A stretch of DNA of 64,000 bases. Origin: CAIKZY01 sp044374195. Its GTDB lineage: Bacteria; Actinomycetota; Actinomycetes; S36-B12. Shown here one piece after another: positions 16,850 to 24,101 of this stretch. A program made the translations under genes and the position numbers. Within the stretch, counting starts at the first letter, position 1. Every line of letters starts with the position of its first letter. Below the pieces are notes generated by a model. That model was given only the letters and a program-made list of their open reading frames with translations, was not told the origin of the DNA and did no database searches. Location of the stretch: positions 32,348-96,347 of the forward strand of contig JBILOY010000010.1 in NCBI GenBank assembly GCA_044374195.1, given 5' to 3'.

Positions 16850-18394
16850 TCATGATGCATTCAGATCGTTGATTCGCCGCATAAACACGGCGTGATAGGC
16901 CTCATCAAGGGACCCATAGGTCTTGTCGTCGACAATGCGCGGCGGAACACCAGGGATGCCGCTGAGCGCAACGACGCGGTAGCTCTGGAACGGCACCTCG
17001 GTGTACACCGCGTATTTGTCGGAGATTGGCGCCTTGCGGAAGTAGTTGAGAATGCGCTCAAGGTGATCGGAGTGCTGGCCCAGCGGCGAGCGGCGATGCT
17101 CCTCGATGATTTCCGGGTTGATCCAGCTGCGAAGCTTGCTGCGCAGCTCGCGCTCGAAGGTGCGACCCGCGATAAGTGACTTATCGTGAATATCCGGTGC
17201 CTGCTGAGGGAGATACTCCGCGTACTTCGTCGTCTGGGCCGCGCGATGCAGTGCCTGGCGACGCGTGCGGATCTCACGCATCTGCTCCTTCAAGCCGAAG
17301 ATGCCATTGCGCGTGTAGAGCACCGAGAGCAGGGCGAGTACGCCAGCGAGCACGATGCGCCAAGGTCCCCAATCGGTGAACCACTGGGTGATGCCGACGA
17401 CGATCACGGTTCCGATAACCGCACCCTCAGCGCGGCCTAGACCACCGATAACGATCATCGCAAGCATCAGCAGCAGGAGATCGAGGCTGAAGATCTGCAG
17501 TGACGTGCCACCGATGTAGGTCGAGTAGAAGGCGCCAAGTGCGCCGAGCACGCCCGAGGCGACCATGAACACGATCATGCGTGCGCGCTGCCAGTCGATG
17601 CCGATGGCCGACGCGAAAGACTCGTCCTCCTTGGAAGTCGACGCCGTCTTCAGGAGGAGGCCGATGCGACCGCCGTTAACCCAGCGGAAGACCGCGAGTG
17701 CCAAGAGCAGTGCCACGAACGTCGTGAGGAAGGCGAGGGTCTGGCCCAGGCGCGTGGTCAGCATGTCGGAGGGAACGATGCGCCCAGCCCCGAACAGTGC
17801 GCCGTTGAACTTGCCACCCAGTGCTTCGTTCTGGGTCACGAAGTTCCGGCAAAACTCGGAGAGACCAAGGGTCAGCAGTGCGTAGTAGAGACCGTCTAGT
17901 CGACGGGCAGGCAAGCTGATGAGGAAGCCCATGGCGATGCCAAGCACCAGGCCGATGAGCAGCATCAGTGGCCAGGGAAGGCCGAAGGTGATCGAGAGAT
18001 ACGCGGCTCCGTACGAACCCACACCAACGGTCGCCAAGGTTGCGAACGACTGCAGGCCGGCGGTGCCCATGATGAGGGTCCACATGACGTTAATGGCCGC
18101 GTAGATGCAGATGATGCCGAAAAGCGAGAAGAAGCGCTCGGAGCCCACCGCCGTCGGGATCGCAACAATCAGGAAGAGGCCAAAGACCCAGAACAACGGC
18201 TTCTTGTCAGTGAGAACTACTTCGCGCTTGAGGGTCTTCGGGTTGAACTGCCCGGAAAGCTTGAGAACTGACCGCTTGCTACCGAAGTAACGACGACGGT
18301 GCAGCACTCGGTCAGGGCGAGCCGGCCAGGCGGGCCGCCACGAACGGCGACCGACCAGGTTCTTGTTCTTCGCAGTGCTCGCTGACTTACTCAC
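16850..18394 (-). CDS. LivM-type ABC permease fused to a DMFase small-subunit-like domain
   Basis: The GTG start at 18394 has GGAGG 6 bases upstream and overlaps the livH stop by 8 bp; the frame extends to 18418. A basic N-terminal tail (1-50) leads to a standard LivM core with about 9-10 membrane helices (about 60-365), including the GLYYALLTLGLSEF and VIGGLGRAEGAVIG motifs. The protein does not stop where LivM proteins do. It continues through a basic helix (NGIFGLKEQMREIRTRR) into about 128 extra residues (387-514) with INPEIIEEHRRSP-G (EEH 431-433), NYFR (450-453), KYAVYTEVPFQSYR and HAVFMRRI-DL (501-508). This pattern matches my recollection of the DMFase alpha subunit. The large subunit starts 17 bp downstream. 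Confidence 0.85.
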   Translation of the reverse strand: MSKSASTAKNKNLVGRRSWRPAWPARPDRVLHRRRYFGSKRSVLKLSGQFNPKTLKREVVLTDKKPLFWVFGLFLIVAIPTAVGSERFFSLFGIICIYAAINVMWTLIMGTAGLQSFATLATVGVGSYGAAYLSITFGLPWPLMLLIGLVLGIAMGFLISLPARRLDGLYYALLTLGLSEFCRNFVTQNEALGGKFNGALFGAGRIVPSDMLTTRLGQTLAFLTTFVALLLALAVFRWVNGGRIGLLLKTASTSKEDESFASAIGIDWQRARMIVFMVASGVLGALGAFYSTYIGGTSLQIFSLDLLLLMLAMIVIGGLGRAEGAVIGTVIVVGITQWFTDWGPWRIVLAGVLALLSVLYTRNGIFGLKEQMREIRTRRQALHRAAQTTKYAEYLPQQAPDIHDKSLIAGRTFERELRSKLRSWINPEIIEEHRRSPLGQHSDHLERILNYFRKAPISDKYAVYTEVPFQSYRVVALSGIPGVPPRIVDDKTYGSLDEAYHAVFMRRINDLNAS

Positions 18395-19283
18395 GGACAT
18401 CCTCCAGAAGGCCACCAAGCCCGCGCGGGCGGAAGACGAGGATCAGCACGACGATGCCGAAGAGGACGAACGGCACGAATGACTGCGCTAGGTAGCGGGC
18501 TGTCAGGGCCTCCGCCAGACCGACAAGACCCGCGGCAATGACGGTGCCGGGGATCGAGCCGAGGCCACCGGCGAGCGAGATGATCAGGCCGACGGTCAGG
18601 GGCTGTACGCCTGAGGTCGGGCTGACGAAGAAGGTCTGCGCAAGCATCACCGAGGCAAGACCGGTGAGCGCACCAGAGATAGCGAGCACGCGCATTCCCG
18701 TCACTCGCACGGAAACGCCGACAACTGCAGCGCCGAGCGGGTTCATCATCATCGCGCGCATCTGAAGACCGGCGCGGCTGCTGCGCATCCACATGATCAC
18801 GGCAGTGAGCATCAGCGTTGCCACGATGATGGCACCGAGTTGACCGTAGGACACTCCGCCAGAGCCGATCTCAATACGCCCGGTGCCGAAGATGGGAGGC
18901 AGCGGCTTGCTCTGCGGTCCGAAGAAGATCAGCCACAACTGGGTGCCGATGAGACTGATGGCCAGGGTCGCAATAAGGCCACGCGTGCGGAAGTTCGCGC
19001 GATCCTGCAGTGGCAGGAAGGCTATGGAGCCAACGAACAGGCCGGCGATCGCCGAACCGGCCATGCCTGATACGAGCAGGCCGATGGACATCACGGGGCC
19101 TTCGCTGATGCCGAGGTTCGTGAGGGTCTGAGCGTACAAGTACGCGGCGTAACCGCCCGCGGTGAAGATGAAGCCCTGCGCAAGATTGAGCATGCCGATG
19201 CTCGCCCAGGTGAACGAGATACCGATAGCAACAAGGCCATACATCGAGGCCAGCACTGCTGCGCTGATGATGAGTTCGATCAT
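18387..19283 (-). CDS. LivH-type branched-chain amino-acid/amide ABC permease
   Basis: The 298-residue polytopic permease has eight or so helices and the family motifs ISFTWASIGMLNLAQGF near the N-terminus, ANFRTRGLIATLAISLIG, and ISLAGGLGSIPGTVIAAGLVGL toward the C-terminus. With the LivM-type subunit it forms the membrane channel of a HAAT-family importer. It overlaps livF by one base and livM by 8, so the transporter is one translationally coupled unit. Context suggests uptake of amides rather than leucine (inference). Confidence 0.9.
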   Translation of the reverse strand: MIELIISAAVLASMYGLVAIGISFTWASIGMLNLAQGFIFTAGGYAAYLYAQTLTNLGISEGPVMSIGLLVSGMAGSAIAGLFVGSIAFLPLQDRANFRTRGLIATLAISLIGTQLWLIFFGPQSKPLPPIFGTGRIEIGSGGVSYGQLGAIIVATLMLTAVIMWMRSSRAGLQMRAMMMNPLGAAVVGVSVRVTGMRVLAISGALTGLASVMLAQTFFVSPTSGVQPLTVGLIISLAGGLGSIPGTVIAAGLVGLAEALTARYLAQSFVPFVLFGIVVLILVFRPRGLGGLLEDVRE

Positions 19284-20005
19284 CAGTGCATTCCTCCTGC
19301 TGAGGGAGGAACATCGCCAAGTGCCTCGCCAACATCGAGCTTGATCTCGCCTGCATGCATACCGAGCATGCGATCGACGCGACCCTCAAGCAGCGGCAGA
19401 TTCTGCTCAGCAATGATCATCGCGCCCTCGCCGATGTCGATCTCGCACAAAGCAGCAACAAGGCCCATCGAGATCTTTGGCGCCAGGCCGAGTGACGGCT
19501 CGTCAACCAGGTAGAGCTTGGAGTCCGACATCAGCGCGCGGCCGACCGAGACCATGCGACGCTCGCCGCCCGACAGCGTGCCGGCTGTCTGCTTGAGCAA
19601 GTTGCCCAGAGGGGGGAAGACATTGATGACGCTGTCACGCCGACGCTTGCGAGAACGCCACGAAGCACTCGTGTATGCTCCGCTGTCGAGGTTGTCCTTG
19701 ACCGAGAGCCCCGGGAAGATCGCGTCGCCCTGAGGTGCGAGAGCGATACCGCTGCGCACGATGCCCGGTGTCTTGCGACCGACACCGTGGGTGCGACGTC
19801 CGCCGATCTCCTTGCCCTCGAAGATGATCGAGCCATCCTGCCAACCGGTGAGACCCACGATCGTGCTGAGCAAGGTGGTCTTGCCGTGACCGTTCAGGCC
19901 GACCAGGCCCAGACGCTCACCGGGCTCGACGGTGAGATCGAGATCATGAAGTACCCGCATCGGGCCGTAGCCGGCAGAGATACCGGTGAGCTTGAGAATC
20001 GACAT
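19283..20005 (-). CDS. LivF-type ABC transporter ATPase
   Basis: 240-residue ATPase with Walker A GLNGHGKTT (the usual Ala is His), Q-loop region ALAPQGDAIFPGLSV, signature LSGGERRM, Walker B LYLVDEPSLGLAP and H-loop region replaced by IIAEQN as is normal for LivF. It energises the LivHM pore together with the LivG-type subunit; start and stop overlap neighbours by one base each. Confidence 0.92.
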   Translation of the reverse strand: MSILKLTGISAGYGPMRVLHDLDLTVEPGERLGLVGLNGHGKTTLLSTIVGLTGWQDGSIIFEGKEIGGRRTHGVGRKTPGIVRSGIALAPQGDAIFPGLSVKDNLDSGAYTSASWRSRKRRRDSVINVFPPLGNLLKQTAGTLSGGERRMVSVGRALMSDSKLYLVDEPSLGLAPKISMGLVAALCEIDIGEGAMIIAEQNLPLLEGRVDRMLGMHAGEIKLDVGEALGDVPPSAGGMH

Positions 20006-20751
20006 CAGCTGATCACCAGGTTCCCCTCGAGATCAGCATTGATCGGAACGTCGAAGTACGCAGCACGCACCTCGGGAGACGTGAACACTGTCTCGGGCGG
20101 GCCCTCGGCAATGATGTGACCGACGTCGAGGACGAGAACCTTTGACGCGACCATGGCGAGAAGCTCGAGACGATGCTCGATCAGCAGCACGGCCACGCCG
20201 TATTCCTGCGAGAGCTTGCGCACGACGAGATCGATCTCGTCGATCTCTGAGCCGGTCAGGCCGGAGGCAGGTTCGTCGAGCAGGACGATCTTGGGGTCAC
20301 GCAGTAGGAGGCAGGCAAGCATGAGCTTGCGCCGTTCCAGAGTTTCGAGAAGTGCAGTGGGCGAATCCAGTGGAGTGCGCATGCGCACAAATTCGGCGGC
20401 CCATTCGATTGTGAGTCGCGCGGGATAGGGCTTGTAGGCCTTGCGCGCGGCCTTCAGAGTTTCGGCAACCGTGAGTGATGCCGGCACGATCGGTCGCTGG
20501 TAACTGCGCACCAGGCCGAGCTCAACGCGCTTGCGCATCGGGAGCTTGCGAATTGACGTGCCGTTAAGGAGCACGTCGCCGCCGTGGTTGAGCTGACGGC
20601 CAGAGAGAACTTCGAAAAGGCTGGTCTTGCCGGCCCCATTGGGGCCGGCAAGACCGACAACCTCTGCCTTGCTCACATCAAGTGACACACCTTCGAGAAT
20701 TTGACGTCCGCCTAGTTCAAGCGTGATGTCGGTGCAGGAAAGAAGTGTCAT
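20005..20751 (-). CDS. LivG-type ABC transporter ATPase
   Basis: The start is the ATG at 20751 (MTLLSCTDITLELGGRQIL); the open frame to 20838 is not used by homologues. Walker A is GPNGAGKTS, followed by Q-loop RSYQRP and Walker B KIVLLDEPASGLTGSE. The usual LSGG signature is reduced to a LLETLERRKLMLA segment, which departs from the canonical sequence and may weaken ATP hydrolysis by this subunit. It lies 16 bp after the binding-protein gene. Confidence 0.88.
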   Translation of the reverse strand: MTLLSCTDITLELGGRQILEGVSLDVSKAEVVGLAGPNGAGKTSLFEVLSGRQLNHGGDVLLNGTSIRKLPMRKRVELGLVRSYQRPIVPASLTVAETLKAARKAYKPYPARLTIEWAAEFVRMRTPLDSPTALLETLERRKLMLACLLLRDPKIVLLDEPASGLTGSEIDEIDLVVRKLSQEYGVAVLLIEHRLELLAMVASKVLVLDVGHIIAEGPPETVFTSPEVRAAYFDVPINADLEGNLVIS

Positions 20752-20767
20752 GTGTTGAAGTGTCCTA

Positions 20768-22087
20768 CTACATCCAGGGCTGGGCGACGAAGTCTGCTTC
20801 GTTGTCGCCCGCAGGTGAGATCGTGGTGTGCTTGCCACCTTGCACCTGGTAGAAGTAGTGGGTCACGCCTGCTGCGGGATCGCTGACCTGGTCGGGGTAG
20901 ACCGGAGTCACACCGTTGGTGAAGTCCAGGAAGCCAGTGACACCGTTGGTCGGATTCGCGGCGATGAACTCGTTCACTGCCTTGAAGTCGGCCGGATCAA
21001 CGTTCTTCCATGCATTGGCAAGGACGTTCACCATGTCGTAGCACCATGCCGGGTACACCATGCCCATCGTGACGTCGTCGACGCCGTACGCGGTCTGGTA
21101 GGCGGAGCGGAAGGCCTTGTCCTCGGCCGAGGTGTTGCCCGTGCCGATAACGGTGCCCCACACGTAGCCCTCGGCTGCCGGGCCTGCGATCTGCAGGTAC
21201 TCGGGCTGCGACGGACCGTACTGCAGGTACACCAGTGCGCCCTTGACGGGATCAGCGGCGAACTGCTGCGAGAACGAGGCCAGCTCTGCACCGATCCAGT
21301 GATCAACCATGATCACGCCGGGATCGGATGCCTTGAGCTTGGAGATGACCGGTGCCCAGTCCTTGGTACCTGCGGTGATGTCGATGACCTCACCGAGGGT
21401 CCACTTGCCGCCGGATGCCTCGATCGCTGCGATGGTGGCATCAGCGATGTTCTTGTTGTATGCCGTATCACCGCGGATGATGTCGACCTTGTTGTTCTTC
21501 GGGGTCCACTTACCCGCGTCGGCGATCTCGGTCAAGAACAGCGGAAGACCGGTGCCGTAGTAGGTCTCAGCCGGGTCGGAGAAGTAGTTGCCGTACTTCG
21601 CCGGATCTGCCGCACGCATCTTCTGCGCATCGATGTTGGTGTCACCGCTCATGTACGGAGCACCGTAGGCGGCAGCTGCGTCAAGTGCGGGCGGCGGGAT
21701 GATGACGAAGGGGCTGAGCAGAGCGCTCACGCTATCCCCGGTCAGCTTCTGGAAGCCGGCGGTGATGCCCTCGGGCGACAGGATGTCAATGTCGGTGACA
21801 TTGAGTGCGAGCGGACGGCCATTGACGCCGCCTGCAGCGTTGACCTGTTCGACGGCGAGTTCCGCGCCATTGAGGCAGTCCTTATGGTCGGCAATGCCTG
21901 CCGGGCCGGACTGTGCGATCGCAGCGCCGATGACGATCGGCTCACCGCTGGCGGCAGCGGCGGATGCCGGGGCTGAGCCTTCGGGTGCTGCGGATGATTC
22001 GGACGAGCTTGAGCTGCCACCACACGCCGCAAGAAGAATTGCGGTCGTGGCGATGACACCTGCTGATGCAATCAGACGACGGTTCAC
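20768..22087 (-). CDS. LivK-type substrate-binding lipoprotein
   Basis: The GTG at 22087 with GGAGG six bases upstream gives a lipoprotein signal: NRRLIASAGVIATTAILLAACGG, with Cys about residue 24 after an LAAC lipobox. A Ser/Ala/Glu-rich linker leads into a periplasmic-binding-protein type 1 fold (IVIGAAIAQSGPAGIADHKDCLNGAELAVEQVNA). It captures substrate at the outer face of the membrane and delivers it to LivHM. The GAAIAQSG opening is typical of amide/urea and amino-acid binding proteins. First gene of the island operon. Confidence 0.9.
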   Translation of the reverse strand: MNRRLIASAGVIATTAILLAACGGSSSSSESSAAPEGSAPASAAAASGEPIVIGAAIAQSGPAGIADHKDCLNGAELAVEQVNAAGGVNGRPLALNVTDIDILSPEGITAGFQKLTGDSVSALLSPFVIIPPPALDAAAAYGAPYMSGDTNIDAQKMRAADPAKYGNYFSDPAETYYGTGLPLFLTEIADAGKWTPKNNKVDIIRGDTAYNKNIADATIAAIEASGGKWTLGEVIDITAGTKDWAPVISKLKASDPGVIMVDHWIGAELASFSQQFAADPVKGALVYLQYGPSQPEYLQIAGPAAEGYVWGTVIGTGNTSAEDKAFRSAYQTAYGVDDVTMGMVYPAWCYDMVNVLANAWKNVDPADFKAVNEFIAANPTNGVTGFLDFTNGVTPVYPDQVSDPAAGVTHYFYQVQGGKHTTISPAGDNEADFVAQPWM

Positions 22088-22167
22088 TGAGCCTCCACAA
22101 AAGGGACAAAAGCGCACGATGGCGCAGGGTGAGCCAAGGTTCGTCCTCATCTAGGCCAATGACCATA

Positions 22168-22228
22168 CGTAGAAATACGCATTTTGCTGGATTTTTTTAT
22201 ATCCGTTCGGTCACGAATGATCGATTCG
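22168..22228. promoter_or_regulatory. Divergent control region with two palindromes
   Basis: Between the binding-protein gene (minus) and the LuxR-type gene (plus) lie two inverted repeats, CGTA-GAAA-TACG at 22168-22179 and CGAAT-GATCG-ATTCG at 22214-22228, separated by an AT-rich tract (ATTTTTTTATAT). They are candidate operators for the adjacent regulator; which one is bound, if either, is not known. Confidence 0.35.
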
Positions 22229-22275
22229 CGGGGATTTCCCTGCGGACCTCTCGCTGGCGCTGCCACCATTTCTCC

Positions 22276-23280
22276 GTGACCACCGTGACCGTTGCCGATG
22301 CCATGAGCACCGTTGCTGCGGTGGGTGCCATTACCTCTGATTCCGGGAGTGTCAACGATCGGGCTTCGGCCATCCTGGAGGAATTGCGCAAGTTAGTGCC
22401 GTTTGAGGCCGCGGAGATCGTCTCCATCAACCCGATCACCTCGGAATCTGTGCAAATCGCCTCGCAGGGGTACACGCAGCGAGTCCTCGACGACCTGCAC
22501 AGCCCGCAATTCCACGACATCATGGACGCCCTACGGCTCCCGGATACCGGAAAGCCCGTGCGAATGCGCGATCTTCCCGGCGATCCCCTTGATAACTGGG
22601 CGGTCGCCGATGTTCTCTACCCGGCGGGCTATGCCGAGGGCATGACCATGTGCCTGCGCACCCCCGATGGACGCTTCACCGGGGTCATCAACCTGTCGAC
22701 CCTCAGCACCGAACACCCCAGCGACATCGCGCGCGATGCGATTGCTCACCTGTGCGCGACCCTCGGCAATCTCGTTGATCCCATGCAGTCAGGCAAGTGG
22801 ATCTCGATGCTGCTCGGAGCCGGCAGCATGGCTATCGGCCTCGATTCCACCGGCGAGACGGTGAGCATCCCCGGTCTCGCCGGTCACAAACTTCTACAAA
22901 GCGGAACTGATCTCGTGCAGGTGGCACAGAAGTCAGCCGTACATAACTCGTGGGGCTCGTTCGTGTGGCCCGACGAGGAGGACTGGTTCCGGGTACGAGT
23001 GGTTCCCTGCAAGGGCGAGCAGTCAATTAGCACTGTGGTCAGCCTCGACGCCATCGACATCGGCCCGCTCACCCGCCGCGAGCTCGAGGTTCTCACCCTT
23101 GCGGCAGAAGGCCTCTCCAATGGCGAGATCAGCGAGGCCCTGGTGATCAGTGCGCGCACCGTGACCACGCACGTCGAGCACATCCTGGACAAGCTTGACG
23201 CGCCGAATCGGGCCGCCGCCGCGTCGTACGCCCTGCGCGAGGGCTACATCCTCGGCAAGGTCGACCGTCACGACCGCTAG
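22276..23280 (+). CDS. GAF-domain LuxR-family transcriptional regulator
   Basis: A GAF-like sensor region (about 20-160, ILEELRKLVPFEAAEIVSIN then LRTPDGRFTGVINLST) and a middle segment lead to a C-terminal LuxR HTH (LTRRELEVLTLAAEGLSN and ARTVTTHVEHILDKL). The start is uncertain: the GTG at 22276 gives a clean N-terminus, an ATG at 22303 is possible, and the frame runs up to 22066 through the neighbour's promoter. Divergent orientation to the transporter-DMFase operon makes it the likely regulator, perhaps sensing an amide or a metabolite (inference). There is no receiver domain. Confidence 0.82.
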   Translation: MTTVTVADAMSTVAAVGAITSDSGSVNDRASAILEELRKLVPFEAAEIVSINPITSESVQIASQGYTQRVLDDLHSPQFHDIMDALRLPDTGKPVRMRDLPGDPLDNWAVADVLYPAGYAEGMTMCLRTPDGRFTGVINLSTLSTEHPSDIARDAIAHLCATLGNLVDPMQSGKWISMLLGAGSMAIGLDSTGETVSIPGLAGHKLLQSGTDLVQVAQKSAVHNSWGSFVWPDEEDWFRVRVVPCKGEQSISTVVSLDAIDIGPLTRRELEVLTLAAEGLSNGEISEALVISARTVTTHVEHILDKLDAPNRAAAASYALREGYILGKVDRHDR

Positions 23281-23302
23281 GCACGAAGTACCCAGAAAGC
23301 AG

Positions 23303-23326
23303 AAAGACCGCCCGAGGGCGGTCTTT
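23303..23326. terminator. Bidirectional hairpin terminator
   Basis: AAAGACCGCCC and GGGCGGTCTTT form an 11-bp stem with a tiny loop, followed by CCTTTG on the plus strand. It ends the LuxR-type gene (stop at 23280) and, on the minus strand, lies 7 bases past the tRNA-Ala 3' end. Confidence 0.85.
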
Positions 23327-23332
23327 CCTTTG

Positions 23333-23405
23333 TGGAGCTTAGGAGACTCGAACTCCTGACATCTGCCTTGCAAAGGCAGCGCTCTACCAACTGAGCTAAA
23401 GCCCC
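23333..23405 (-). tRNA. tRNA-Ala (TGC)
   Basis: On the minus strand the 73-nt gene has acceptor GGGGCTT/AAGCTCC (one G-U), D arm AGCTCAGTTGGTAGAGCG, anticodon loop TTTGCAA giving TGC between CTGCC and GGCAG, and T loop GTTCGAG. The discriminator is A; no CCA is encoded. Confidence 0.96.
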
Positions 23406-23420
23406 GGGTGTGGAGACCTA

Positions 23421-23546
23421 CTAACGCAGATCAGGCTCGATGGTCGCTTCCGACCACAGATCCTGCTCTGCCTTGTTCGACGTGATTTGGCGGTACACGA
23501 CATAGCCGATGCCAGCCAACAGGACGATAAGCAGCAGTTTCTTCAC
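23421..23546 (-). CDS. DLW-39 family small membrane protein
   Basis: A 41-codon gene between the two tRNAs: GTG at 23546, TAG at 23421. The product has a Lys-Lys start, one hydrophobic helix (about 4-18) and the hallmark EQDLWSEAT in its C-terminal half, which I recognise as the DLW-39 family of actinobacteria, of unknown function. The start codon lies one base past the tRNA-Ile discriminator position, so after tRNA 3' processing the message would be essentially leaderless. Confidence 0.8.
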   Translation of the reverse strand: MKKLLLIVLLAGIGYVVYRQITSNKAEQDLWSEATIEPDLR

Positions 23547-23547
23547 G

Positions 23548-23622
23548 TGGGCCCAGGAGGACTTGAACCTCCGACCTCTTCCTTATCAGGGAAGCGCTCT
23601 AACCAGGCTGAGCTATGGGCCC
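23548..23622 (-). tRNA. tRNA-Ile (GAT)
   Basis: On the minus strand the acceptor GGGCCCA/TGGGCCC is fully paired, the anticodon loop CTGATAA gives GAT, the T arm is GGAGG-TTCAAGT-CCTCC, and the discriminator is A. No CCA is encoded. It shares a transcription unit direction with gyrA and DUF3566 upstream and tRNA-Ala downstream. Confidence 0.96.
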
Positions 23623-23711
23623 GAACGGGGTCAAACAATACCCAGTGCCCCATGGGGGCGTCCAACTGACCTCTTCCAGGAGCCAGGGCGGGTGTGCGCG
23701 CCCTCGAATCC

Positions 23712-24098
23712 CTAGTAATCGTCACTCAGGACGACTTCAATTCCTCCGGTCAGCCCGACCGACAGGTTGTACATCACCGCGAACAGGCCGGCGAAGATCG
23801 AGATGAGGACGATCTCGACGGAGGCGATAACCACCGAGGCGCCGATCACCGTGGGAAAGCTCAGCAGGCCCACGAGGTCGAGGGTGTTCGCTGAATTGCC
23901 GATCACGTCATTGACGTTACGGGTCAAGGTGTCGAAGACGCCAATGGAGTTCAACAGCAGCCACAGCACTGTGACCGCCACAACAAGCACGATGCCGATG
24001 GCCACGGCGAGCATGAATGCCGCCTTGGTGATGGACCAGGCATTGACGTGGGTGACGTACAGCCGTGCTCGCCGGGGAGTGCGGGCTGTGTCGCTCAC
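23712..24098 (-). CDS. DUF3566 transmembrane protein
   Basis: 128 residues with a short basic N-terminus (RARLYVTHVNAWSITKAAF, the DUF3566 opening), two long membrane helices (about 27-50 and 80-110) and the C-terminal motif YNLSVGLTGGIEVVLS. The family is found directly downstream of gyrA in actinobacteria, as here (3 bp gap); its function is unknown. Confidence 0.9.
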   Translation of the reverse strand: MSDTARTPRRARLYVTHVNAWSITKAAFMLAVAIGIVLVVAVTVLWLLLNSIGVFDTLTRNVNDVIGNSANTLDLVGLLSFPTVIGASVVIASVEIVLISIFAGLFAVMYNLSVGLTGGIEVVLSDDY

Positions 24099-24101
24099 GT
24101 C

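Noticed and set aside
20828..21976. Plus-strand open frame (382 codons) opposite the binding-lipoprotein gene
   Set aside because: The minus-strand protein has a lipobox, a signal peptide and the periplasmic-binding fold; the plus-strand reading has none.
13412..23280. Mobile element carrying the amide island
   Set aside because: No transposase, integrase, terminal inverted repeats or attachment duplication was seen at its borders; only gene order suggests insertion.
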